Below are positions 44,411 through 55,656 of a stretch of DNA of 64,000 nucleotides, one piece after another. Within the stretch, counting starts at the first letter, position 1. Every line of letters begins with the position of its first letter. Position numbers and translations under genes: made by a program. The DNA is from Prosopocoilus inquinatus. Its lineage: Eukaryota; Arthropoda; Insecta; Coleoptera; Lucanidae. The notes beneath the pieces were generated by a model, which saw only the letters and a program-made list of their open reading frames with translations, searched no databases and was not told the origin of the DNA. The stretch lies in the NCBI GenBank assembly GCA_036172665.1, contig CM069877.1, positions 27,677,001 to 27,741,000 on the forward strand. The letters run 5' to 3'.

Positions 44411-46163
44411 ATGTCGTTTGGAAATGAACGCCCAATTTTACAGCAATATTTACAAGGAAATCCTTCTTCAACAGTAACTACTAGCGTGGAATCTGCATTT
44501 AGAGAAACACAGACAGAAGTGGCAAGTGGCAAGTACTGCTCAAGTAAATGTTTCTCAGAGTGCATTTACCACTCAAGCAAATGTGCCGCCTTCATGGTGG
44601 AATGAAATTGATAATTCCTCTTTCCTGTTGCAAGAAGGAATTATCAATGATTCTGCACTGAACGCAGTTGGTGACTTAATAGATCGTGTGGATTCTCGAG
44701 ACATTCATTCCAGTCAACCAATTGTTAGCCAATTGCTGGTTCCTAGCCCTTTTATTCTTAATCAGCAATCTACCCAACCTCCTTTTATTATTCCACAACA
44801 ATTAATCGTTACTTCTTCTTTAATGAAACCACCAAATCAAACTTCGAAACCACCAAATAAACCAGTTTCCCCATCAAATAAATCAGTTCCCATTCTTAAA
44901 CAACCCACTCAACCCCTTATTTCTTCTTTCCTTACGCAAACCAAACCTACTCAACCCCTCATTCCTCAACAGTCAATAGTTACTCCTATTGTTACATCCA
45001 CATCAGCCTCTACTATTTTGGTTGCTGTTACATCCATTCTTAAGGTTGCTATTACATCCGTTCCTATTGCTACATCGGAAAATGTTCCTATTGTTACATC
45101 CGTCTTTACAACTCCGAGTGCCATTTCTAGATCTGTTATTTCTAAATCAAAAACTCCGAGTTCCATTTCTAAATCTGTTGTTTCTAAATCCGTTTCTAAT
45201 ACTCGGGAACCCACACTATATTTACGCACCCTACGTGGCAACCAATATTCTCGTCTAAGGACCGTTAGCGACAAGTATGAAAGAGTGTGGTTGCCTAAAG
45301 CAGAGTATTTGCAACGCAGAAGGGAACGCACAATGGAACGTAGATTGGAAAGAATTGCTAATGAAAGAGTTTTTCTTTCTTCTTTGCGTTCAAATGATGA
45401 CTTGCATAGTGCGGAGTTGCAAGGTCAACTGAGTCAGTCGCAACCCCGTATTGTTGCAGATAATATCCCGCTAAATTCTAATGATAATGACTCAGTTTCT
45501 GAGATAATTGATATATCAGACCGATCAATGGAGATATCTCAATTATCACCAATTGGGAATAATAATAACACGAACTCATCAATTAATATTAATCCAGTAA
45601 TGATTAATAATTCTCCTTCTGTTCGTCGACCGAGGACTATTAATCTACCTAATGTTAGTGAAACTGCTAATATTATATCCAATATTCAGAATTTGTCACC
45701 TTCACAATCACAACCGGAACTACATATCCCACCCTCTCAAATTCCACCTTCTCTACTTCAGATTTCACTTTCTCGGCTTGAAATTTCCTCTCCTAGTGTC
45801 CGAACGTCTACACCTATTCGATCCCTTTCCTCAGGAATAAATTTAATAGGAATTTCATCACAACATGTTATACCCCTTCCTTCACCCTCTCCCAACTTAG
45901 TGGGAGTTATCTCAACAGCAGTCCAAAATTATTATGACGGAATTATGCCTGAAGTCAGGAACTGTTGTTTAGAGAGTGAGAAAAATCTTAGAAAAGTCAC
46001 GGATGAGTTGCAATCTTGTCGTGAAATTTTACGTACAGTTCGCTTAAGGTCTCCGACTGACCAGGCTTTAAACGAACAATATGACAAAATTTCACTCATT
46101 CACAACCGTCTGAGCCTGATCCAAGATTTGTTTCATAATCTTGTCGCAGACATATCTATTTAA
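44411..46163 (+). pseudogene. S/T/P/N-rich protein of unknown function, 7-bp frame break
   Basis: The natural start seems to be ATG 44411 (MSFGNERPILQQYL). After about 39 codons a tandem duplication of GTGGCAA (44519-44525, 44526-44532) shifts the frame. The main part (44526-46163, 545 codons) has low-complexity S/T/P/N stretches, a basic region near residues 230-290 (YLQRRRERTMERRLERIANER) and a helical, probably coiled-coil end. No known domain. Position in the Polinton, between capsid and ATPase genes, makes it cargo or a fast-evolving virion component. The single lesion could be an assembly artefact. Confidence 0.55.
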
Positions 46164-46226
46164 AAGATTAAGTTTGATTTAGTGTCTTAAGATTTAACTT
46201 CTTCTTCTCTTAAGTAGATATGTCTG
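46147..46226. other. Inverted repeat across the gene end
   Basis: CAGACATATCTATTT at 46147-46161 pairs with AAGTAGATATGTCTG at 46212-46226 (one G-T pair). The left arm covers the stop of the preceding ORF and the right arm the ATG of a 23-codon frame (46219-46287). It may act as a hairpin in the message end or be chance. Confidence 0.4.
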
Positions 46227-46361
46227 TGAATTATATTGTTGTTCAATGGTTTGTTCCTCACAAGAAGTTGGAAATGTTGTCGAGGTATTAGGTATGTTTT
46301 CGAGGATATAAAAAAATATTTTTCTTTGTACAATTTTTAATAATTGTTATTCGTTTTACAG

Positions 46362-46864
46362 ATGAGTTCTTCACCAAACGAGCCTCTTGTGAAGTCAATT
46401 TTCATGAGGCAAGTGGAACTGAAAGTGAGTAATCTAATTTGTATTTTACGGTTTACATTTTTGATTATTTACTTTTTCAGTTAACGGACGGAACTCTGAT
46501 TAATGCAGAAACGGCGGTAGTGAATTATCGCATGGTTCATCCACGTCTCGAACGGTCACCTTCACCCAGCTACACTCCAACGCCGCTAGCGGCGGCCACA
46601 CCTGAACGACAGCCGCCGGTGCAGCAAGTGGCGGCGCCTCAACGCATCCGCCTAAAAAGGAGGGTGTTTGCGCCGCCAGTGTTGGAGCCTCCTCTACCAA
46701 GACCTTTACCACTAAAGGTGGTGGTGGAGGAGGAAAGGGAGGTGGAGGAGGAAAGGGCAGAGGTGGAAGCCGAATCCACGATGGATGAATCTTGGGTTCG
46801 TTCTCGTTCATTACAACATTTCAACATTTTAATAACATCTTATTTTTTAGGGGAGGAGCATTAA
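46362..46864 (+). CDS. Two-exon unknown protein, P/E/V-rich
   Basis: Exon 1 (46362-46424) starts ATG after a TTTTACAG acceptor, so at least one upstream leader exon is likely. Donor AAAGTGAGT at 46425 and acceptor ACTTTTTCAG at 46480 join it in frame to exon 2 (46481-46864); total 148 aa. It contains PTPLAAATPERQPP, a basic RIRLKRR and an acidic run rich in V/E. I do not recognise it. It lies in the same unassigned block as the preceding gene. Confidence 0.45.
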
Positions 46865-48201
46865 TCAGAGCGGCTGGAGAAGCCAGTTAGGCATATTAAT
46901 TTAGTTAGGAATATTAATTTATTATATTTATTTAAATAAATAATTTATGAGTTTTAGTAACAGTGTTTATATAGCAGTTGATATTGATAACTACAACACA
47001 GTAATAGAATATCGCGTTTGGTAAAGAGGAAATTAATAACGTGTTGTAAGGAGCAAAAATATTTTGAATATTTTTGAAAAATATTATTTTAACCCATTAG
47101 CGACTAGCGTCTCATTTATGACACGGCATTCAACTTTACGTTTAAGCTGTTTTATAACTAACACAAGGGAAAAATTAGGGTGCGCATGCGTCATTACAGG
47201 TAGAATACTTCATATGTAAGTTGGTAATTGTGATAGAAGCTATTTTATTTTCCGTTATTTTTGAAGTTTTTCGTTATAGTTTTTCTTAGTGATTTCAAGC
47301 TTCAAAATAATGGGCAGCCGACAAGTGTAAGTTCATTTCTTAATTACTATTACGGAAAGAAGAAATATATCATATGTTTTACGTTTCTGTAAGTGTCAAG
47401 GAATAATTCTATAATCATAAGCTCGACTATAACCTCTAAACTCGCTTCCGAGCACGTTGTATTTCTTGATGTAACTTATATGGCACACTAGCCTCTTACA
47501 CTGCTAGAAATTGGATATTTTTGAAAAATGTTTTTTTATTATACACTTCAGTGTGACTGTACAACAAATTGCGGATTTGTTTGAATCAGAGCAATTCTGG
47601 GATGATTTTGATAATGACGTCGACCGTGTGTATATAGAACCCCCTGAAAATAGAGAGGAATCCGATGAAGACTCCGGAGACGAATCTGGCGGTTTACTAG
47701 ACAATTTGTCTAGTAAACAATTGCAAGCTACAGCTGATTAGTTCTACATAGTGGCGAACGAAAGGGCATTCCAGATTTGCATGAGGAATATAATTACATT
47801 CCAACAGTTTATTTACAAGGCCAGAATAATTCTTCAGTAGAAATTGTTGATGAAGATGATTTACCTTTGAGTGTGCTTGTTAAGACTTAAAGTAGGTTTT
47901 CGATAGCGCGAGCGAGCGAGCGACAGCAACGGTGAACCAATCACGAGTGAGTATTCATCTGGCGCGGCGAAATCGCACGCGATGATTTTGAATTGCTTTG
48001 GAAACGGTACGGACGAATTTTCGCACGCGACTACCAATAGGAACGCAAGATTTTGTACAGTTTTTCCATGTTTTCTTACTCTAATTTTGTTAACCTAGAC
48101 GTGCACGAACTCACGCTCTGACTAAACTCAGATTTCCGGTCGCTTGTGATTAATTAAAATACGTTAAAAATATTTCATATTAATATCCTAATTATTTTGT
48201 C

Positions 48202-49598
48202 ATGGCAACTCTGTCTTCATACAGAAAGAAAAATATTGCTGTATTATTACTGCTAGATAATATTGACAGTGAAGAAAAACCTACAGAAACTGTAAATAAA
48301 GCCAGTAGAAAGAAGTACAATCGAAAACGGTGGAGTGTTAAACCTATTTTCCGAGAGAGGAAACGACAAGGGGATTTTTATAATTTAGTACAGGAGCTGC
48401 ACAATGACAGCACATCATTTGAGAACTACTTCCGTATGACACAAAACCAATTTAATACTTTAGTTAATCTTGTTTCACCATTAATTACAAAAAATTCAAT
48501 TCCGAGGGAATCCATTACACCATCACAGAAGTAAGTAAGTAACTATATGGTACGAAACTTTTTTTTTTTAGAGTAAAAAATTGTCCTTACACATTACTAA
48601 TATTTGTAGATATTTAGCATCAGGACATAGTATGGTATCTTTATCATATGCATATCGGTTGGGGAAAACAACTGTCTCAAACATAATATATGAGACAACA
48701 CTAGCGATTTGGAAGTCATTTGTGGACGACGTATTTGAAGTGCCCTCAATGGAAACATGGGAGCAGTATTCTGCAGATTTTTTTTTAATTTGTGGCAGTT
48801 TCCAAACTGTTTAGGAGCAATAGACGGGAAACACGTTGTTATGCAGGTATTAATTTATTCATTTTTTTATGCAGAAAAAGCACAAAAATTATCCACTTAT
48901 ATATTAACAAGAACAGTACTAAAGGTACTTTTTGTTATGTTGTTATTATGTCGGTTAATCTTGAGCAAATATAAAGTGTACAAAGTTCAATAAAACAAAT
49001 ATTTATTGTAGGCTCCAGATTTTATAATTACAAAGGAACACACAGTATTATCCTATTAGCTGTATGTGATGCAAGATATTGTTTCTCATTTGTTGATATT
49101 GGGGCACCTGGTCGTAACAGTGATGGAGGTGTGTTTGCAGCATCAACCTTTGGACAAAAGTTAATGAACGATGAGTTAAATTTGCCAAATCCAGCGCCGT
49201 TACCGAATTCCGTAACAAATATTAATGTTCCATTCGTTTTTATTGGAGATGAAGCTTTTCGCTTATCTGAACATGTCATGCGTCCATATCCAGGGAAATA
49301 TCTAGAGGCATCTAAATCTATTTATAATTATAGACTTAGTCGAGCTCGACGTATTATTGAAAATTCTTTTGAAATTTTAACTTCTATGTGGAGAATATAT
49401 AGGCATCCCATTATAGCGAGAGAGGAATTGGTAAAACGTATCATACAAGCAACTGTATGTTTACATAATTGGTTGCTAAAAGAAGATTATAATAGTAGAC
49501 CAAGAAGACTAATGACACCAGATTTCATTGATCAGGAGGACGCAGAAGGAAATATAATCCCAGGGCTTGGAGAGCGGAAAATGCAGGTACCAATTTAG
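48202..49598 (+). pseudogene. Harbinger DDE transposase
   Basis: Exon 1 (48202-48529, ending TPSQ plus two bases) joins exon 2 at 48610 (YLASGHSMVSLSYAYRLGKTTVSNII). A T-run at about 48780-48789 shifts the frame before NFPNC-type LGAIDGKHV (first aspartate). A second intron spans about 48847-49013. After another shift near 49020 come YNYKGTHS, VDIGAPGRNSDGG (second aspartate) and FIGDEAFRL (glutamate), then RRIIENSFEILTSMWRI. The catalytic residues are all present. The gene would need two small repairs, so it is a recently inactivated copy. Confidence 0.88.
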
Positions 49599-50472
49599 CC
49601 TTGACAAATTTACAGAGAGTTGGTGGAAACACAGCCCTGGCTTCTGTCCAGACAAGACAAGAATTTACAAGGTACTTCATTAATGAAGGGGCTGTTCCTT
49701 GGCAAAATAGAGTTTTGCCAGAAATATAGTGGATGTGTATATGTATATATAATTTAACAATCAACATTTTATTATTACCAGTTAAAGAAATGTTTTTTTT
49801 TTTAATTAAGTAGTAGTAAGTGCACAATAGTAATAAATAAATTAATAATTTAAAATTTGTATTGCAATTTTTTTCTGTATATACTTGCATATTATATTGA
49901 AATTGTACATTTTTTTCAAATTAATTAAGTAGGTAGGTACTTCTGGAATAGTGCACAATGTATAATTCTTTTACTCAAAAACTCTCATGAAAAACAAGCT
50001 TTTCTTTGTTTAATAATAATTTTTTTTCACATACATTCTTATACCACTTATTAGGCAAACAAAAACTTCATAACAAAGTGGGTTTTTGACAGAACCTAGT
50101 CATACAACCATATGTGACACGAGCTACATTTCCCAAGAGTTCTATACTGAAGAAAATGTCACTAAAATAAATATGTACTGTTGCAAGCAATAAATTTTGG
50201 TTGTCTTTGATTGTCAGAGATTTGTACATGATTTGTGTTTGATTAAAAATAATGAGAATGACTTCTTAATTTTTAATATTAGGAATAATTTTTTAAAAAT
50301 CTGATTTATTTTCCACCATTTCTTAGCAAAATACATGAAATTTATATGAGAATTTTTAATTTACAGAATTGAAACTGATGTTTTATTTCAGTAACGACCA
50401 AAATTTATTGCTCGTGACAGTACTTGCAACGCCATGTGAATGTGTAATAAAATCCCCATTAAGTGAAAATAT
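49599..50472. other. Harbinger spacer
   Basis: Remaining 3' sequence of the transposase message (to about 49730, NTALASVQTRQEFTRYF is readable in another frame, suggesting a missing splice) followed by AT-rich DNA with poly-T runs. No further gene. Confidence 0.45.
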
Positions 50473-51226
50473 TTATTTCTTAAATTCTAAATCATGAAAA
50501 TATTGTGCTACATGAATTTTAGCTAGCGATTGTTTTTCGGCAGACAGCCTATCCATTTGTGGCACAAAGGACAAAAGAAATGCCTCTGAACTGCTTGGAC
50601 CTTTCTTTAAAATGTCTATGATTTCCTCCACATTTTCCCTCTTTCTTTTTTTATTTTTTACGGTATTTTTTAAAAATGATCTGGAAGGTGGGTCTGCAGC
50701 GATTACTGTAATTTCTTTTTCTTCAGCATCATCACCATCACCTTCCAGAGATTGTGATGCTAGCTGAACTTCAGTTGTTCTTTCATTTACATTACTAATA
50801 CAGCTAAAAATACATAAATCTTAAAAATATGTTACTTAAAAAAGTAATTCCTTACTATTGCTTTTGTTGAATATCATCTAAAAATGACAATCGACACAAA
50901 TACTGCCAGTTCGATTTTGAAGTAGCACCACTTCCGCTACTAGTTCCTTTTTTCTTCTCCCTAATGTATGTATCCCGCAAATTCTTCCATTTCTGTTGAA
51001 GACTTTGCGCTAAAATAATTAGCTAATGTTGCAAAAATTATTCTGATTTATTTTCTATTTACTTACGATCTTTTCCTAAAATTGCACCAATTTCCTGAAA
51101 TGCATTTTGCCTTTTTAAGGAATTTCTATAATCTGGGTGAGACATAATATATAAGATGGGTCTGCTTTGCACCAAATCAATCAATAATTCAGTAAAATTA
51201 TCTTCGTTTATCACCGCTTTAGACAT
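50473..51226 (-). CDS. MADF-BESS protein of the Harbinger element
   Basis: Three exons on the minus strand, 51226-51067, 51009-50856 and 50803-50473, each bounded by GT-AG and together exactly in frame (214 aa). Exon 1 and 2 encode a MADF domain (FTELLIDLVQSRPILY, ...QQKWKNLRDTYIREKK, NWQYLCRLSFLDD). Exon 3 has an acidic linker, a basic NKKRKREN patch and a BESS motif (FLLSFVPQMDRLSAEKQS). In Harbinger elements this partner binds the ends and brings the transposase to the nucleus. The gene is intact, unlike the transposase. Short exons hide it from simple ORF scans. Confidence 0.85.
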
Positions 51227-53201
51227 TTTTCTACTTTGTCGCGCCGTAATTTCTATGTCAACACGTGGTCAACACAAACAGCAAAGAAGAAACCAATTTC
51301 GTTTAGGTTAGGGCGTTCTGTTACAAACGGCCAGTTGATTATAGTCAATCTGTCACCAACACCACAAATGAAATGACCGATTGTAGCGATCGCACCGAGT
51401 CGCTTCTACGAAAACGGAAAGAAGCGAGCGAAAATCTGTGGTTTGCTCGCTCGCTTGCGCTATCGAAAACCTACCTTTAGTCGAAGTCCGTCTCTTGGCG
51501 AAAAGATACTGATCTATCTGACATCAGAGAGCGGCGAATATTCCCGGAAACGGATTTTTCCAAATATCGAGATATGTCAGCCGTACAAATATTCGAACTC
51601 TTTGTGAGCGACGATATAATAAATTTACTTGTGGAAGAAAGTAACCAGTACGCTTTATTCAAGAATTGTCAAGATCCCAAAATTACTCACGACGAGATGA
51701 GATGTTTTCTAGCAATTCTTATTATCTCAGGGTATGACAAGAAACCATCAAAGAAAAGTTATTGGGATTCTGGAGACGATCTTCGCAATACTGCTGTTTA
51801 TAATTACATGCGTCGCGATAGATTCATCCAAATCATGCGATTTCTCCATTGCGCGGATAATGACAGGATAGAGCAAACGGATAAAATGGCCAAGCTTCGA
51901 CCGCCTATAGACAAAATAAAGAAAAAATTTATTGAAAACTATACACCTGAGCAAGAAATCGCTTATGACGAAAGTATGGTAGAGTATTTTGGACGTTACG
52001 GATGTAAACAATACATCCGTGGTAAACCAATTCGATTTGGATATAAGGTCTGGTGTATAAATACCAAAAGTGGGTACCTTATTTCTTTTTAGGTATATCA
52101 GGGATCTATACCTAATTCTAATCCAGACCATCAAAAACAGTTTGGAAAATCCACAGCACCACTTCTCCAATTCATCGAAGAGTTTCCTGAAACTTGTAAG
52201 TCTATGCCCTTTCGATTTTACTTTGACAACTTGTTTACGTCAATTAAAGTTTTGTACTACTTGAAAGAAAAGGAATATGAAGCAATAGGAACAGTAAGAG
52301 AAAATCGGCTCCCAAAGAACTGTCCCCTGCGATCCGTCAAGCAAAGGAAGAAAGCCAAACGAGGAACATATGACTATGCTTCGACAGAAGATCAAAAGGT
52401 TGTTGCTACCCGGTGGATGGACAATTCGGTGGTGACTGTAGCGTCCACAATTCATGGAGTTGCTCCTGTTTCCAATGCAAGTCGCTACTCTGCAGCAGAA
52501 AAGAAGAAAATTGGTATTCCTCGTCCAGATTGCATTGGAAAATACAATGATTTTATGGGAGGGACAGATCAGATGGACGCGAACATCAACGTTTATAGAA
52601 TTGGAATCAGAGGCAAGAAGTGGTGGTGGCCTATATTTACCTGGCTCCTTGATGCCAGTGTTCAAAATAGCTGGATCTTATATAGAAAGCACTGCCCTAC
52701 AACATCACAACTAAATTTTCGTCGCGAAATTGCCCAAACATATTTGAAGAAATATCAAAATATTCCAAAAGCCGGTGGTCGCCCATCAACTTATTCACTT
52801 CATAGTAGAATTTCGCCACATATAAGATATGATCATGTTGGTCATACTGTTGAATATGTTCCCAACAATAAAAGAAGACGTTGCGCTGGAAATCATGCAC
52901 GTTCAAGTGCTGTAAGGACACAATGCAGAAAGTGCAATCTTGGATTGTGCATTGACTGTTTCGCTGACTATCATGAAATGTTATTATAGAAATAAATGTT
53001 TCCTCTTATTTTTTTAATTCTTACGTATGACAACCGAGAGTACTAGCGTGCCACTTATGGCACAGCGGGTATATGTCCTCTTATGCAATTAAAACTTCAA
53101 AACTAACGTTTTCACACTATTTTAATACCTAAAGGAACAGAAAATCCCAAAATTAAGTTCATAAATAATAATAAAAAAATTCAGTCCCTAATGGGTTAAA
53201 T

Positions 53202-53888
53202 ATGAAGTTTTAACAACAGTCTTTAAAGTTACCCGTACAAAATTTCGACGATGCAGTCGCAAATGAAACCTTTAAACGTCACGGTGTTCTCTTCGGAGGA
53301 TCAAGTAAAGGCGTTATCATTAGCGGGAGCTCAGGGACTGGTAAAAGTAATTCCTTAGTGACATTATTAACCCATCCGAACGGACTACGTTTCAAAAATT
53401 TATACATCTGCTGTAAGACCTTATCTCAAGGGAAGTATAAATTTCTCCGACATTTGCTATCCACAGTGCCCGAAATAGGTTACTTTGAAATTTCCGATAT
53501 TGAAAAAATGGTATCACCTACAAATGTAAAAGAATATTCAGTCGTTGTTTTTGATGTTCAGTGTACTACACAAAATTTAATTAAAGAATATTTCTCCTTT
53601 GGACGTCATAGAAATGTTGACTGCTTTTATTTAAGTCAAACTTACAGTGCAATACCCAAACAAATGATTCGTGATAATTGTAATTTCTTAATACTATTTC
53701 GTCAAGATTTCACAAATTTGAAACACGTTTACGATGATTACGTCAGCGGAGATATGACTATGGACCAGTTTCGTAATATCTGTTACGCTTGTTGGAAGGA
53801 ACCGTTTGGTTTCTTAGTTATTGATACCGATTGTTCCATAAACGCAGGGAGATATCGTAAAGGATTCGGCACGTACATATATCTTTAA
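53202..53888 (+). pseudogene. Genome-packaging ATPase (FtsK/HerA, A32-like), stop at codon 4
   Basis: From ATG 53202 the frame has three codons, then TAA (53211), and then runs without break to 53888 (228 codons in all). It carries Walker A GSSGTGKS (about residue 41), Walker B YSVVVFDVQ (about residue 111), the sensor-like CFYLSQTY and LFRQD. In adenovirus-like and Polinton virions this ATPase pumps DNA into the capsid. The next in-frame ATG (53358) lies after the Walker A, so it cannot rescue the protein. The piggyBac insertion also removed the original leader. Confidence 0.88.
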
Positions 53889-53977
53889 AACCACTACATT
53901 TTACATAGTTCTTTCATTTTTACATAGTTCTACAGTTCTTCAGTACTGTAACAGACGTTAAAGGATGCGGATGCACC

Positions 53978-55204
53978 ATGAGTAACAAACTTAAAGCAGA
54001 ATTAGCCACTGCGCGCGAAAGTTTGCGTACTAAATTAGAAACACTTAAATCCGATATTGCACAAGCAAAACATCATGCGGAGCAATCAAAAAAGTATCTG
54101 CAGACAACTTATTCACCTATTGTAGAGCCACTCCGAGATATTGTCAATAAGCTAGATGTTGTTCGCAGCGTATTACCTATGAAAGAGGAGCAACAGTCAT
54201 ACGAAGCCAGTGAAAAGAGATTGAAAGAGGAGCCAAAGAGTTCTTTCCTACGAAAAAGACCGATTTATAAATTGAGATCTGATCCTTCTTTCATACGAAG
54301 AAGACCGAGTTATAAATTAAAATCCGATCCTTCGTCGCGAATTGGATTGTCAGAGGAGCATGATGTGGGTACTTCAACGCCACTTGGACGTGAAATTAAA
54401 CAACCTTCCATCTTAGAAGATGAAGAAATTCTTGAGGTTCCTCATGAAAAGTCCACATCTCCAACTTCAAAATCTGTTTATGAAGAAGCAGAAGAATATG
54501 ACACCGAAAGCAGTAACCCCCCTGCGGACGAATCCCTGGCTCATGCTCGTACACTTCTAGAAGAACGAAAATCATTACTTCGGACTAGATTAGAATCACC
54601 GCTGGTGGAAGCTGCCTTAGAATCGTATCATCCGTTAGCACGTGATTATGTTACACGATTTGAAACTGATGTAGAAAATGAATTCGATACAAAATACGGT
54701 GTAAGAGAAGAAGATGAGAGATTGTTTGTTGGGAACCAGGAGCTTAAGTTTGACGGTCCCGATCTTGTAATTGGAGACTTGGCGTATAAGGGTACTAAAG
54801 GTTTATACGAGCTGGTTTTTAAGAAAAATCCAGAGAAATTTACGTTTCACGATGTGCGAGACTATAGAGATATATTGAGAAGAACTAGTGCGTTTAAAGT
54901 TAATTATAATCCCTCAGGGCGAATATCTGCAAGCAGAGGATTTAAATATGTGAATATTATAAAACCAATAATTCAGGGAAAACCACCAAACGTTTGGTGG
55001 GCGCGAAGCTGGAAAACAGGTGGAGCTTTGGAGAAAAAGCTTGTACCTAACAAATGTTTGCAGTATCAATACTGGGATGATCCTAACGAACTAGTAGAAC
55101 GATTGCGTTTATTGAACGCATCCAAATCAGCAGGTCACTCCGCACATAACAATGAAATCATAGCGATCATTGAAGAATTAAAAGAGGCTAAAATTATTTT
55201 GTAA
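53978..55204 (+). CDS. Polinton virion-associated protein (DUF8207-type)
   Basis: 408 aa, intact. A helical, K/E-rich N-terminus (ESLRTKLETLKSDIAQAKHHAEQ) leads through a basic repeat (RKRPIYKLRSDPS, RRRPSYKLKSDPS) and an acidic linker to a conserved C-terminal domain: GDLAYKGTKGLYELVFKKNPE, RDYRDILRRTSAFKVNY, and LVERLRLLNASKSAGHSAHNNEIIAIIEEL. This C-terminal domain is found again and again in Polintons (DUF8207 in my recollection). Function unknown; a core or tegument-like role is a guess. It follows the ATPase by 89 bp. Confidence 0.7.
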   Translation: MSNKLKAELATARESLRTKLETLKSDIAQAKHHAEQSKKYLQTTYSPIVEPLRDIVNKLDVVRSVLPMKEEQQSYEASEKRLKEEPKSSFLRKRPIYKLRSDPSFIRRRPSYKLKSDPSSRIGLSEEHDVGTSTPLGREIKQPSILEDEEILEVPHEKSTSPTSKSVYEEAEEYDTESSNPPADESLAHARTLLEERKSLLRTRLESPLVEAALESYHPLARDYVTRFETDVENEFDTKYGVREEDERLFVGNQELKFDGPDLVIGDLAYKGTKGLYELVFKKNPEKFTFHDVRDYRDILRRTSAFKVNYNPSGRISASRGFKYVNIIKPIIQGKPPNVWWARSWKTGGALEKKLVPNKCLQYQYWDDPNELVERLRLLNASKSAGHSAHNNEIIAIIEELKEAKIIL

Positions 55205-55272
55205 ATTGTAGTATTTAGTGGAGTGCAAGCGAGCACACATTTCAGTTTCACATAGTTGTTGATTGATTCACA

Positions 55273-55656
55273 ATGACTATTGATAAGTTTGGAAGACACG
55301 TTCATAAACACACAGTTTTCAAACACATTGCTGCTACACCATTATTTTACGAAACATTATTAGACTTTCAGAGTCAAGAGCTTAACGCCGAAAGTGTGTA
55401 TTTGCTTTCAAATAGAGGTCACCAAACGACGTATACGATCCAAGAAACTTGCGTTGTTAAAAAAGTACTTATTCATCAACCTACTATTGTCAACATTACA
55501 GTATCCATCAACGCTATAAATTGTACTGATACTTTAATTGGAAGAACGTTGAATGTGGGAGATCAAATCTCGTTTACTTGCACATCTTTAGTTTGTGCAG
55601 TTCCATTATTTGTTGAATTCATCGTAAGAAAACGAGTTCTAACTGAAAATGTCTAA
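55273..55656 (+). CDS. 127-aa protein of unknown function
   Basis: An initiator-like TTTCAGTTTC at about 55242 precedes ATG 55273. The protein is beta-rich (CVVKKVLIHQPTIVNITVSINAINC, VGDQISFTCTSLVCAVPLFVEFIV) and could be a small capsid or cement protein. No family recognised. Its stop overlaps the integrase start by 8 nt. Confidence 0.55.
   Translation: MTIDKFGRHVHKHTVFKHIAATPLFYETLLDFQSQELNAESVYLLSNRGHQTTYTIQETCVVKKVLIHQPTIVNITVSINAINCTDTLIGRTLNVGDQISFTCTSLVCAVPLFVEFIVRKRVLTENV

Larger units (their letters stand above)
47890..51476. mobile_element. PIF/Harbinger transposon, 3.6 kb
   Basis: Inverted ends (A)AGTAGGTTTTCGATAGCG and AGGTAGGTTTTCGATAGCG, with GAGCGAGCGAG repeats inside, flanked by the 3-bp target TTA (47887-47889, 51477-51479), as expected for this superfamily. 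It carries the usual two genes, a DDE transposase (plus strand) and a separate DNA-binding partner (minus strand), facing each other. Confidence 0.92.
47310..52989 (+). pseudogene. piggyBac transposase gene, interrupted
   Basis: Exon 1 is only 47310-47326 (MGSRQ plus part of a codon); an intron 47327-47551 leads in frame to exon 2 with the acidic N-terminus (FWDDFDNDVD, ESDEDSGDES). A stop at 47739-47741 and the Harbinger at 47890 break it. The rest continues at 51480: [13 protein letters not shown] (first aspartate), then a frameshift at about 52090, FYFDNLFTS (second) and MGGTDQMD (third), and the C-terminal cysteine finger CRKCNLGLCIDC that binds the transposon end. All catalytic residues remain but the frame is lost three times. 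Confidence 0.88.
47093..53195 (+). mobile_element. piggyBac-type transposon, 6.1 kb, complete ends
   Basis: TTAA at 47089-47092 and 53196-53199 flanks terminal CCCATTAGCGACTAGCGT and its inverted end (...CCCTAATGGG). Subterminal palindromes such as TGCCACTTATGGCA are present. Inside are the transposase gene and a Harbinger element. It landed in the Polinton 3 bases before the packaging-ATPase ATG, cutting that gene from its promoter region. Confidence 0.92.

Noticed and set aside
44966..45331. 121-aa minus-strand ORF
   Set aside because: Antisense of the low-complexity S/T/P-rich gene, open because of its codon bias.
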